NCBI GenBank assembly: GCA_021811525.1
Contig: JAJZOK010000110.1
Location: 1 to 29,186, forward strand
Source: Thermoplasmata archaeon
GTDB lineage: Archaea > Thermoplasmatota > Thermoplasmata > Thermoplasmatales > Thermoplasmataceae
Direction of reading: 5' to 3'
Length of the DNA stretch: 29,186 nucleotides
In this document: positions 6,514 to 13,179 of the stretch, one piece after another
Numbering within the stretch: the first letter of the stretch is position 1
Layout: each line of letters opens with the position of its first letter
Program-made: the position numbers and the translations under genes
The notes under the pieces: model-generated
What the model was told of the DNA's origin: nothing
Seen by the model: only the letters and a program-made list of their open reading frames with translations
Databases searched by the model: none

Positions 6514-6931
6514 TCCTCATCCTCTCCCTGATTTCCCGCTTCTTTTCTTCAGGCAATGCATCGAATCGGGCCCTTGCTGATTTCATCCTGTTGTATTCAA
6601 CTTCGAAGTATCCTTCAAATTTCAATTCCGTATTGAGATAGTCGGGCATGGATTCCCAATACTTATGACGGGTTGCCTTCGCCATTTCACACCTGGGATC
6701 TTCGTCTATCTCAGTTCTGAGGTTTATGAGAATGTCTAATGGGCACTTAGGAGCTGAACAGAAATCGAATCTTGCACATCTTGACATAGCTTCAATTGAA
6801 AGTGCTTCTTCATTTCCCCGGCATTCGCTTGATTTTATTCCGTTTATCCGTGTTGTCAGGATTGAAAGGTGAGGGGTTGACTGATTAGTCCTTACCTCTC
6901 CTTGAGAGCTTGATTTATTGAGTAAGTTCAT
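6488..6931 (-). CDS. Cysteine-containing protein, possible zinc binder, unknown function
   Basis: 147 residues, starting two bases after the stop of the Hfq-like gene. The central part reads SRCARFDFCSAPKCPLD and then DPRCEMAKATRHKYW, so four Cys residues (about 52, 58, 63, 81) could bind a metal. I recall a similar CSAPxCPLD motif in short bacterial proteins of unknown role. The C-terminus is helical and basic (PEEKKREIRERMRNVHKSVRA), suggesting nucleic-acid contact. The function is not known to me. Confidence 0.65.
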   Translation of the reverse strand: MNLLNKSSSQGEVRTNQSTPHLSILTTRINGIKSSECRGNEEALSIEAMSRCARFDFCSAPKCPLDILINLRTEIDEDPRCEMAKATRHKYWESMPDYLNTELKFEGYFEVEYNRMKSARARFDALPEEKKREIRERMRNVHKSVRA

Positions 6932-6932
6932 G

Positions 6933-7181
6933 TTACATCACGCTCACAGTCAGGATGCCATGCTTGAACACTATGAGGTCCTTCCTGGTTGGAAGTTCAA
7001 GCTTGATGTCAAACATACCCACTTCCCTTAGGATCCCGGATTCTATCCTGCCATTCACCAGTGATATGGTTACGGCCCTGCCGATATCTCTCTGGGAAAA
7101 GCAGTCCAGAACCGAATAGCGGTTTCCTCCTTGACCATTATTCCTTGATGGACCTGAACCAGCTGGTGTCTTGTCACTCAA
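6933..7181 (-). CDS. Hfq/LSm-like RNA-binding protein of the element
   Basis: 82 residues. After a Gly/Asn-rich N-terminal tail (1-20) comes a single Sm-like fold. The Sm1-like part is GRAVTISLVNGRIESGILREVGMFDIKLEL split over residues 34-62, with the NG turn and the Gly-hydrophobic strand of Hfq. The Sm2-like part DLIVFKHGILTVSV (68-81) contains FKHG, close to the YKHA signature of bacterial Hfq. The length matches Hfq (70-100 aa). It would form a ring that binds U/A-rich RNA. Start and stop overlap neighbouring genes (8 bases with the gene before). Assignment is by motif only; another small beta-barrel is possible. Confidence 0.6.
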   Translation of the reverse strand: MSDKTPAGSGPSRNNGQGGNRYSVLDCFSQRDIGRAVTISLVNGRIESGILREVGMFDIKLELPTRKDLIVFKHGILTVSVM

Positions 7182-7551
7182 GTTCCATCACCTGTATTCC
7201 TGCAAGTGTGATTCTGACATCTACTTCCCCATTGTCGTATTTCACTCCCTGATTGTTGAAATGGACAACAACAAGGACTTTCGGGGAGCAATAGAATATC
7301 CACATTCCCACCTTGTGGTCACCTAATGTTTCGATTGAATCTGCACCCGGATCTTCATCAAGGGTGAAACCACAGTTTCTTATCTCACGCTTGACCTGTT
7401 CAATCAAGACGTCAAAAGGACTGTGATAGGTTTCATTGGCATATACCTCAACCCTGGACCATTCATCCTTCAGGATGGCCAGTATATGGTGAAGCTGGTT
7501 TATTGAAACCCCGGAATTCTCAAACCTATTATTCAGAATTTCAACAACCAT
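7174..7551 (-). CDS. Unknown 125-residue protein
   Basis: Starts at ATG 7551 with GGGAGG eight bases upstream, a strong ribosome binding site. The first 60 residues look helical (INQLHHILAILKDEWSRVEVY); the second half looks like a beta-rich small domain (KVGMWIFYCSPKVLVVVHFNNQG). It overlaps the small gene before it by 19 bases and the Hfq-like gene after it by 8, so it is translationally coupled to both. I do not recognise a family. Confidence 0.65.
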   Translation of the reverse strand: MVVEILNNRFENSGVSINQLHHILAILKDEWSRVEVYANETYHSPFDVLIEQVKREIRNCGFTLDEDPGADSIETLGDHKVGMWIFYCSPKVLVVVHFNNQGVKYDNGEVDVRITLAGIQVMELE

Positions 7552-7697
7552 TGGAAAAACCTCCCGGTTATTCTCTTCACGGTTTCTGTCAGGCCGTATA
7601 TCCTGATGCTCTGTGGCAGACTCTTAGCCTTCTTCATTGCAGCATGAAGGTTCAGGCCAGATCCTTCATACCATGTCTTTTTGTGCTCCAAACACAT
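7533..7697 (-). CDS. 54-residue basic small protein
   Basis: The ATG at 7697 lies one base after the stop of the preceding gene, with GAGGT eight bases upstream. The product is Lys/Arg-rich (MCLEHKKTWYEGS, MKKAKSLPQSIRIYG, TVKRITGRFFQWLLKF) with an amphipathic C-terminus. It fills the only gap in this part of the operon. The function is unknown; the positive charge suggests RNA, DNA or membrane-surface contact. Confidence 0.6.
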   Translation of the reverse strand: MCLEHKKTWYEGSGLNLHAAMKKAKSLPQSIRIYGLTETVKRITGRFFQWLLKF

Positions 7698-7698
7698 T

Positions 7699-7947
7699 TT
7701 AGATTACCTCTTTTTCAGGGGTGTCACGGCCTCCCTGGTCCTGCAAGATTCCGGGAGGCCTTGACTGTGATTCAATAAGTTCCTGGGCTTCGCATTCCTT
7801 GAGGGACCTTCTCAGGTCACCCAGCTTCTCAGCTGCCCTGGAATGCAGCATTCCGATTTTTTCCGGCTTCAGGAGAGCAATTTCAAGAGCATCCCTGAAG
7901 CCAATCCAGTATGAGATCTCTCTCCGGATCTCCTCAGACTCCGCCAT
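7699..7947 (-). CDS. Unknown 82-residue helical protein
   Basis: I take ATG 7947 because GGAGG lies nine bases before it and the previous gene ends at 7949; the longer frame from 8067 would overlap that gene by about 120 bases. The product is charged and helical (ESEEIRREISYWIGFRDALEIALLKPEK) with a Gln/Gly/Pro-rich tail. I do not recognise a family. Confidence 0.65.
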   Translation of the reverse strand: MAESEEIRREISYWIGFRDALEIALLKPEKIGMLHSRAAEKLGDLRRSLKECEAQELIESQSRPPGILQDQGGRDTPEKEVI

Positions 7948-7948
7948 T

Positions 7949-8164
7949 TCAGCCGACCTCCTGTTTCCTGGCAATGCTTCTCTTGACCAGGAGATCTGCA
8001 AGCTTTTCATCCAGATACACCAGGTCCTGTGCATGCAGATACCAGTTCCTGTCCGTCCATGCCACATTGAAATCCTTCAGGATTGAGACTATTACTTGTG
8101 TAGCGTGGCCATTGTCTTGAGCGAACTCTGGTTCAAGGAAGGTCTCAAGCGTGGACTGATTCAT
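7949..8164 (-). CDS. Unknown 71-residue protein
   Basis: Its ATG overlaps the stop of the replication ATPase gene as ATGA (8161-8164), so it is coupled to it. The sequence has a mixed helix/strand pattern (ATQVIVSILKDFNVAWTDRN, then LVYLDEKLADLLVKRSI). No known motif was seen. The tight coupling suggests a helper of the replication protein, which is only a guess. Confidence 0.65.
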   Translation of the reverse strand: MNQSTLETFLEPEFAQDNGHATQVIVSILKDFNVAWTDRNWYLHAQDLVYLDEKLADLLVKRSIARKQEVG

Positions 8165-10401
8165 TTGGAAACCTCCCAGAAGAACTTCATGTTGGCCATT
8201 TTGATATTTGGATGCGACCCGGCCAGGTTGGTTAACCGATTGAAGATCTCACTTTCAGTCAATTCCAGGAATGGAGATCTTCCTGGCAAAAGTTCTGAAA
8301 TTTCGTGAGCGCCAAGTTTTTTCCTGGACTTTTCCAATATTTCAATGAGCATTCTGTCTGTTTCTTTGCCCCGGCCCTCCTTGGGACCTAACGATCCGGT
8401 TGCTAAAGCGGCATGAGTGTTAGGGTCCGGGTTGGCTCCTTTCTCTTCTCCCCTTTTTCCTTTAGCTACTTTAATAGTATCGTAAGTATCGTAAACATCG
8501 TCAATCTTCGCAATAATGCGGCTTCTCTGACCTGACGGTGTTTCTGACGGTCTCAAAACACCGTCAGCATCAAGCGTTTGCCTTACGATATCACCAAAAG
8601 CATCGTCAGGTATATCGTCAGTTTCAGGACCTAGTATTTCAGGCAACTTTGACGATATGACGATACCTGACGATATTTGCGGAGAAAAGTTCTTTGTAAT
8701 TCTCTTGGTCCTTTCCCCATCCTTAACATCTTCGAATTTGAGACCAGCCTGTTCAAGGGTAGCCCTCAATTCATGTATCTCCCTCACCAGGGAATTGGGG
8801 GATTTGGGGAATCTAAGTGGTCCAGCAAGCTCGTTGAGCGAATTATAAAGTTCCGTTGCCGAGCCTTCCCAACTGTCTTGCTGTGACATGAATTGCATCA
8901 GGAGCATTGCGACTGTGTTAGATGTGATTACATCCAATGTTGCTCCCTGGATCTTCTCAAGATATGCTGCAAGGAATTCATTCCTGCCAAAGCCAAGAGA
9001 CCTTGAAATTGCTTCAGCCCATACCGTAAAATCTGCAAGTCTTGGCAGATAGCCCTTGAGTTCCACCTCAACCTTTTCCACAATCAGCATTGCCTTTGCA
9101 ACTGCCTTTATTAGGGCACCCCTGGCCTTAGGCACCAATTCATCAAGGGCCTCTGACAGTTCCTTGACTGTCTTCCTTTCCTCACCAGACGGCCTCAGCA
9201 AATAGAACGCAAGGTTTCTGTCTGCAAAATCCCCTCTGTTTGAAGGGTTATTTATGCCATTCATGACGATATCTCTCAAGAAAGTCAGAAAGAAGTCATC
9301 GTCATTGGTGTAAAGGGCCCTCTTTGTTAGCGTATCTCCACCTGAAGCCCTGCATAGTATGTCTACTGTCTCGTCCCGGAGCTGTATGGTAACATTGTCA
9401 AAATTAACGCTGTAATTGTGAGCAAGCGCCTGGGTAAGCTCATCATCCTTGCCTGCCTTGATGGAACTTGAATTCATAATAGATGGATCAATCATGGCCT
9501 TAGCCAGTAATGTTAAGTTTGACTTTCCAGATCCATTATCTCCGGAAACTGTGACAATAGGATTCGGTTTCCCTGGTACAAGTGCAGCTCCCCTTGACAC
9601 CATGAAAAGCATGTGGTCTTTAGGCTCCGAAAACTTCCATTGTCTTACCAGGAGTTCAAGGTCTTCCCGACTACCACTGAAATCTATCTTCATCGGCAGA
9701 GTGCCCCTATAGCGCCTGTGCCTTGGGACTTCCGGATTAATGATTTCAATTTTGCCTGGAGTTATTTTCACGAGATTGTAAGAAGAGTTACCCGGATCAA
9801 TGTAAATTTCCATTCCATTTCCCGCTATCCGGACGTCTAAAGAGTGCCTTGGCCCCTCAAAGGCGCTCATCTCAAATATCCTTACAATATTTCCAATCCT
9901 TTGAGTAGACAGAACTTTGTCTTTTTCTGAGTAGTAGCGCCTGGAGAGGATGTTTTCAAACTTTTTGCCCTGTATTGGAATGACTTCCCCAGTCTCTGCC
10001 AGGGCCATGGGATTTTCGTACTGGTCAGTGAAAAATTCCTTGAAACCTTTCCCAACTATTTCAAGAAGGTCTTTGTCTGTTTCATTTTCGTCGCCATTTT
10101 GGCTTCCCCGTTTGTCTGGTGACCTTGTTTCAATTTCTGCCTTTACCGTCAGGATCTCGTCCCGGAATATGTGGTTATCCTCACCTTTGAGACACTCATC
10201 CAGGAACTTGAGGGCCTCCTTTCTTTGGGCATCAGTCTGTATGAGATCCAGGCTCGCCTTGACCTTGAGGGCCTTTGAATGGGAAGGCACCCCAGTCAGA
10301 ACCTCTAACTGGAACTCTTCATAACTCTTATATTTCGGATAGGTATTTTCCCCTTGGAAACTGTTGCTAACTTTTTCCTTTTTCCCTTTCTTTTCTGCCA
10401 T
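8161..10401 (-). CDS. SF3/D5-like replication ATPase (putative helicase) of the element
   Basis: 746 residues. The N-terminal about 260 residues have no recognised motif. The ATPase core has a Walker A loop SGDNGSGKSNL (about 285-294), a following acidic strand (YSVNFDNVT), and the segments SGGDTLTKRALYTNDDD and IVMNGINNPSNRGDFADRNLAFYL. I recall this set from phage and plasmid replication ATPases often annotated as primase/helicase. A helical segment (ADFTVWAEAISRSLGF) follows, then a charged linker (about 576-642), and a winged-helix-like C-terminus. No primase motif was seen. AGGA lies seven bases before ATG 10401. The linker DNA carries twelve 7-base repeats, a possible origin. Confidence 0.8.
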   Translation of the reverse strand: MAEKKGKKEKVSNSFQGENTYPKYKSYEEFQLEVLTGVPSHSKALKVKASLDLIQTDAQRKEALKFLDECLKGEDNHIFRDEILTVKAEIETRSPDKRGSQNGDENETDKDLLEIVGKGFKEFFTDQYENPMALAETGEVIPIQGKKFENILSRRYYSEKDKVLSTQRIGNIVRIFEMSAFEGPRHSLDVRIAGNGMEIYIDPGNSSYNLVKITPGKIEIINPEVPRHRRYRGTLPMKIDFSGSREDLELLVRQWKFSEPKDHMLFMVSRGAALVPGKPNPIVTVSGDNGSGKSNLTLLAKAMIDPSIMNSSSIKAGKDDELTQALAHNYSVNFDNVTIQLRDETVDILCRASGGDTLTKRALYTNDDDFFLTFLRDIVMNGINNPSNRGDFADRNLAFYLLRPSGEERKTVKELSEALDELVPKARGALIKAVAKAMLIVEKVEVELKGYLPRLADFTVWAEAISRSLGFGRNEFLAAYLEKIQGATLDVITSNTVAMLLMQFMSQQDSWEGSATELYNSLNELAGPLRFPKSPNSLVREIHELRATLEQAGLKFEDVKDGERTKRITKNFSPQISSGIVISSKLPEILGPETDDIPDDAFGDIVRQTLDADGVLRPSETPSGQRSRIIAKIDDVYDTYDTIKVAKGKRGEEKGANPDPNTHAALATGSLGPKEGRGKETDRMLIEILEKSRKKLGAHEISELLPGRSPFLELTESEIFNRLTNLAGSHPNIKMANMKFFWEVSK
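8477..8676. repeat. Iteron-like cluster inside the replication gene, candidate origin
   Basis: Twelve copies of the family ATCGTMA / ACCGTCA (and reverse complements) begin at 8479, 8488, 8497, 8533, 8545, 8560, 8583, 8602, 8614, 8650, 8658 and 8668. The first three form 9-base tandem units. CTGACGGTGTTT (8532-8543) and AAACACCGTCAG (8556-8567) are a perfect 12-base inverted repeat. The repeats occur in both orientations, so a repeated peptide alone does not explain them. Confidence 0.65.
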
Positions 10402-10410
10402 TGAAATTTC

Positions 10411-10572
10411 CTACCGTGTGTTTTGCATTCCTAGAAGTTTTTCCCAGGTTCCTAATTTTGTGATGAATTCCTTTGCGTCCATATTGTCTGGTTCGCTTAG
10501 AATAAGCGTCCTAGCGGGCTCTGGAAACTTCACTGCTTTTTCTTTCAGTGGAATCATGGAGACCTCAGTCAT
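10411..10572 (-). CDS. 53-residue small protein between RHH regulator and ATPase
   Basis: The ATG at 10572 lies inside the last codons of the RHH gene (AACAATGACTGA), and the frame ends nine bases before the ATPase start. The product (MTEVSMIPLKEKAVKFPEPA, then ILSEPDNMDAKEFITKLG and WEKLLGMQ) looks like a folded small protein with normal codon use. The start/stop coupling is the main evidence that it is real. The function is unknown. Confidence 0.6.
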   Translation of the reverse strand: MTEVSMIPLKEKAVKFPEPARTLILSEPDNMDAKEFITKLGTWEKLLGMQNTR

Positions 10573-10765
10573 TGTTTATCGCAGCTCCCTTGGGGTCATT
10601 TACAGTCGAATTTATCACCTTAAAGGGCAAAACGTAGTTTAGGCCAGCAAGCACAATGAATCTTGAAAGTGAAAATCCAGCATCAACAGCCCTCTTCTCC
10701 AACGCTGTTTTCTCGGCTTCTGAAAGGTATATGGTTGTTCTTTTTCTCGTAGGTGGTGAAGACAT
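10565..10765 (-). CDS. Ribbon-helix-helix (CopG-like) regulator, first gene of the element operon
   Basis: 66 residues. RKRTTIYLSEAEKTALEKR and AGFSLSRFIVLAGL form the strand and two helices of an RHH domain close to those of plasmid CopG and MobC-like proteins. I choose ATG 10765 and not the TTG at 10783, because a TATA-like stretch near 10785-10796 (minus strand) puts transcription at about 10765. An 18-base palindrome covers the start codon, a natural operator for autorepression of the whole replication block. Confidence 0.75.
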   Translation of the reverse strand: MSSPPTRKRTTIYLSEAEKTALEKRAVDAGFSLSRFIVLAGLNYVLPFKVINSTVNDPKGAAINND

Positions 10766-10776
10766 ATGTATGTCTT
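10759..10776. promoter_or_regulatory. Palindromic operator over the RHH gene start
   Basis: AAGACATA (10759-10766) and TATGTCTT (10769-10776) form a perfect inverted repeat with a 2-base spacer. It covers the ATG at 10765 and the predicted leaderless transcription start. RHH dimers bind such short palindromes, so autoregulation is likely. Confidence 0.6.
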
Positions 10777-10843
10777 GATGCAATACTATACTAAAAATGA
10801 TTGGGTCAACTACAACATAAATATGACATAAGGATACCTATAT

Positions 10844-11824
10844 GTGACTGAGGAAAAACCAGTCAAAATCACTTTGACCTTAAGCCATCAGGAGTTTAAG
10901 AAAATACAGGAATTTAGGTCTTTGTACTTGCTTTCTGGTGTTGGGTTACATGTCATACCACAACTCACAGATTTCATTGACACTATCCTGCTTTTCACCG
11001 ATACGGAAACATATTCCGACAAGAATGTGGCCAGAGGCTTCTTCAATAGGCTTGCCCATAGGAAAAACAAGCCCGAATTCATAGAACCTAGCCAAGATAA
11101 CGTAGCTGAAAAATTCTCTGGAATTCATGTGCCTCACATTGTATTGCCAGGTAGTTTCGAATTTCCCGAAGGTATTCTGGAAGGTGGAAACACTACAAAA
11201 TTCATCTATTCCGTTAATTCAAGTATCAAGGAAAATCTACGAAGCATCCGGGAAACTATGATAAAAGTTTCTGGAAAAAAATTATGGGAATCACTAACGG
11301 ACCAGGATATTATAAGAGAATCGCTGCTTTTCGTACTGGGTAGGCCAATAAATGCTCTGATTTTTTTTGCTTCAACATATATTGGAAGGATCTATGGGCT
11401 GGATTTGATCACAAGTTTAGAACTGACTCAAGCTGTTGATATGCACGATGACAATATTGATGCACTATCTGCCGAATTTTTTACTACGGTAAACCTGAAC
11501 AAGCTGAGAAACATATGCCTTGACCAAGCAATCATCAAGAAATTTATTGATGGCCTCTCTGAAACCGGGAAAAACGAATTTGCCTTGTCATACAAGGAAT
11601 ACAAGAAGATTAGATCGGCATCTCAGGCCCATACCCCTGATCTGAATTTACTTGTCGCTCTGCAGGGGTTTACCCTCGCAGTGGTTTGCATTAAGACAGG
11701 AATTTATGATCCTCCTACCCTTATCTTTTATCCTTACCCAATAAAGGAAGTGAGTATGAAAAAGCCTTTTGTTACCTATTTGCAAGAGATTCTTCAATTT
11801 TCATTAAAAAGTACAACTCGATAA
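10844..11824 (+). CDS. Unknown 326-residue protein with RHH-like N-terminus
   Basis: It starts with GTG at 10844, about 24 bases after a TATA-like box (acataaatatg, about 10814-10824), so it is probably leaderless. The first 45 residues (VKITLTLSHQEFKKIQEF) resemble an RHH strand-helix start, but the second helix is displaced. The rest is mixed, with hydrophobic stretches (NALIFFASTYIGRIYG, LLVALQGFTLAVVCIKTG) that are not long enough to be clear membrane spans. Its DNA is more A/T-rich than the neighbouring operon, which suggests a different origin. It is divergent from the RHH regulator and is the gene closest to the right end. I do not recognise a family. Confidence 0.7.
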   Translation: MTEEKPVKITLTLSHQEFKKIQEFRSLYLLSGVGLHVIPQLTDFIDTILLFTDTETYSDKNVARGFFNRLAHRKNKPEFIEPSQDNVAEKFSGIHVPHIVLPGSFEFPEGILEGGNTTKFIYSVNSSIKENLRSIRETMIKVSGKKLWESLTDQDIIRESLLFVLGRPINALIFFASTYIGRIYGLDLITSLELTQAVDMHDDNIDALSAEFFTTVNLNKLRNICLDQAIIKKFIDGLSETGKNEFALSYKEYKKIRSASQAHTPDLNLLVALQGFTLAVVCIKTGIYDPPTLIFYPYPIKEVSMKKPFVTYLQEILQFSLKSTTR

Positions 11825-12051
11825 CTTTTGTTTTGAAAAATGCAACAATTTCTTTGATAGACGCCCGTCTAAAATTGGAAATAAAAGAAAATGCCCTCCT
11901 TGTAGGCGTTCTCGTTCTACTTATTTTAGCACAAAGAAAAAGAGGCTGATTTTAGTTATCACTGCTACAGATCGGTATAGTAGTTCTATTCTGGGTATTT
12001 AAATGAATGAGGTAAATTTAGGCTCTAAAAAAGAACCTAAACCTAATATGG
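11825..12051. other. Gene-free right arm of the element
   Basis: No credible gene is seen on either strand. It contains the inverted repeat AGACG-cc-CGTCT near 11860 and the tRNA-proximal hairpin described separately. The last about 26 bases (from 12026) match the relic at 771-797, so this end is conserved between related elements and probably holds integrase arm sites. Confidence 0.5.
12017..12041 (-). terminator. Hairpin with T run downstream of tRNA-Pro
   Basis: TTTAGGCTCT (12017-12026) pairs with AGAACCTAAA (12032-12041) with one mismatch. Read on the minus strand it gives a TTCTTTTTT run 14-27 bases after the tRNA 3' end, which fits an archaeal T-rich terminator. It belongs to the element arm, so the element supplies the end of this host transcript. 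Confidence 0.5.
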
Positions 12052-12074
12052 TATGGGACCGTTGAGATTTGAAC
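12052..12074. repeat. attR, 3' end of intact tRNA-Pro
   Basis: Identical to attL (1687-1709) over 23 bases. It covers the 3' acceptor strand and most of the T arm of tRNA-Pro. Bases further into the tRNA differ from the left copy, so recombination kept the tRNA whole on this side. Confidence 0.9.
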
Positions 12075-12126
12075 TCAAGTTACCAACACCCCAAGCTGGT
12101 AGGATACCAAACTACCCCACGGTCCC
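12054..12126 (-). tRNA. tRNA-Pro(GGG)
   Basis: The 7-base acceptor stem GGGACCG/CGGTCCC, the anticodon stem CCAGC/GTTGG with loop TTGGGGT (anticodon GGG), and a T arm TTGAG/CTCAA with TTCAAAT can all be drawn. CCA is not encoded; the discriminator base is A. The 5' end is only two bases from the rpoN stop codon, so the tRNA is probably cut from the ribosomal operon transcript. Its 3' end is the integration target. Confidence 0.95.
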
Positions 12127-12128
12127 TT

Positions 12129-12347
12129 TTATGAAAAGGGTAAGACTTCGTCGATGAGGTCAGTGTGGGATAGAATCATTCTTCTGCAACAGTACCTGTG
12201 GACATTGAGGTTATCCAGGGCAGTTGAAATTTCCTCTGGAGATGGTTCTTTGCCACTGGATTTTATATCCTTCATCCTGTCGTTGAATTTGACGTAATCG
12301 GAAGCGATTACTTTCCCACAGCTGAAACATCTTACAGGTATAATCAT
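12129..12347 (-). CDS. rpoN: RNA polymerase subunit N
   Basis: 72 residues with the RpoN/Rpb10 zinc site: CFSCGK near the start (Cys 7 and 10) and YCCRRM about 40 residues on. It is a small assembly subunit of archaeal RNA polymerase. I start at ATG 12347 because MIIPVRCFSCGK is the family N-terminus and GGTGA lies six bases upstream; a longer frame to 12386 would add unrelated residues overlapping uS9. It follows rps9 directly. Confidence 0.95.
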   Translation of the reverse strand: MIIPVRCFSCGKVIASDYVKFNDRMKDIKSSGKEPSPEEISTALDNLNVHRYCCRRMILSHTDLIDEVLPFS

Positions 12348-12351
12348 GAAA

Positions 12352-12759
12352 TCACCTGTATGACTTCTGCTTCTTGGCTCTTGCACCGCTTCCTGCGGGC
12401 TTCTTCGGTAGCTTGCGCCTTATATCATTAACAAGAAGTGTCCTGTCGTACTGCCTGAACATTTCCTCTACACTGTCATCCTTTAGGAATTCAACTATTC
12501 CCTTGGCAATCGCAGTTCTCGAGGCATCCGCTTGGCCAGTCATGCCGCCGCCCGCAACCTTTACCTCGATGTTCATGCTGGACGCTCTCTCACCTAGGAG
12601 GTCCAGTGGCTCCTTGATCTTGTTTCTGAGAAGTTCCACAGGGTGGAATTCAACAGGATATCCATTGATTGTAACCTTGCCATTTCCCTTTCTGGTAATG
12701 GCTCTGGCAATTGCTGTTTTTCTCTTGCCAGATGTTATAATTGTTCCAGTATTCTTCAT
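12352..12759 (-). CDS. rps9: Small ribosomal subunit protein uS9
   Basis: 135 residues with family marks SGKRKTAIARA near the start, GGGMTGQADASRTAIAKG in the middle, and the basic C-terminus ending KSYR that reaches the ribosomal P site. It is one base after uL13 and four bases before rpoN, in the standard archaeal operon. Confidence 0.97.
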   Translation of the reverse strand: MKNTGTIITSGKRKTAIARAITRKGNGKVTINGYPVEFHPVELLRNKIKEPLDLLGERASSMNIEVKVAGGGMTGQADASRTAIAKGIVEFLKDDSVEEMFRQYDRTLLVNDIRRKLPKKPAGSGARAKKQKSYR

Positions 12760-12760
12760 A

Positions 12761-13174
12761 TTAATACTTGCCTCCGAGGCTCTTTGCTATTTCGTTAAGA
12801 GTAAGAAACCGTGCGACTTTTTCATTCTTTGCTTCCTCTACGGTTTCAAGTTTGCTGTCCTTGTATTCAGTCGGAATTCCGCTGTAGACTTTGCATCTCT
12901 TCAGCGCATCGCTTCCCTTCGCTTTTTTCTTTGGAAGCATGTCTCCTATCGATCTCCTGAGTATCTGGTTTGAAGTTCTGGGGTAGTAAGGGCCCTTTCT
13001 TACGCTTCCAATTTCCCTTCTCTCTTTGAATCTTCCGAGTAGGAATTCTCTTGAGCCTGTAACTGCTACCTTGTCAGCATTTACTATAACAATCTCCTCT
13101 CCATTGAGGAGCATCTTAGCGATACGTGTTGATAGTCTTCCATATATCAGGTTGTTTCCGTCTATAACCTTCAT
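12761..13174 (-). CDS. rpl13: Large ribosomal subunit protein uL13
   Basis: 137 residues; visible family segments are VIDGNNLIYGRLST, KGPYYPRTSNQILRRSIGDMLP and KVYSGIPTEY. I take the third ATG (13174), because GGTGA lies five bases upstream and the protein then begins MKVIDG, as in relatives; the upstream GTG/ATG codons sit inside the ribosome binding site. It overlaps neither neighbour significantly and is coupled to eL18 (7 bases after its last codons begin). Confidence 0.96.
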   Translation of the reverse strand: MKVIDGNNLIYGRLSTRIAKMLLNGEEIVIVNADKVAVTGSREFLLGRFKERREIGSVRKGPYYPRTSNQILRRSIGDMLPKKKAKGSDALKRCKVYSGIPTEYKDSKLETVEEAKNEKVARFLTLNEIAKSLGGKY

Positions 13175-13179
13175 TGTCA

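Larger units (their letters stand above)
1687..12074. mobile_element. Integrated plasmid-like element at tRNA-Pro(GGG)
   Basis: The element is bounded by the 23-base direct repeat (attL 1687-1709, attR 12052-12074), with the intact tRNA kept at the right end. Gene order from the left: tyrosine recombinase, hicBA, three minus-strand micro-proteins, dyad-rich intergenic DNA, RHH/coiled-coil gene, then the minus-strand 12-gene replication block, and a divergent unknown gene. The integrase is whole, not split by att, unlike SSV-type viruses and more like pNOB8-type elements. No capsid, terminase, conjugation, ParA or primase gene was recognised. Plasmid-like nature is an inference from what is absent. 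Confidence 0.88.

Noticed and set aside
12374..12973. 199-residue plus-strand frame opposite uS9 and uL13
   Set aside because: Antisense shadow of two certain ribosomal protein genes.
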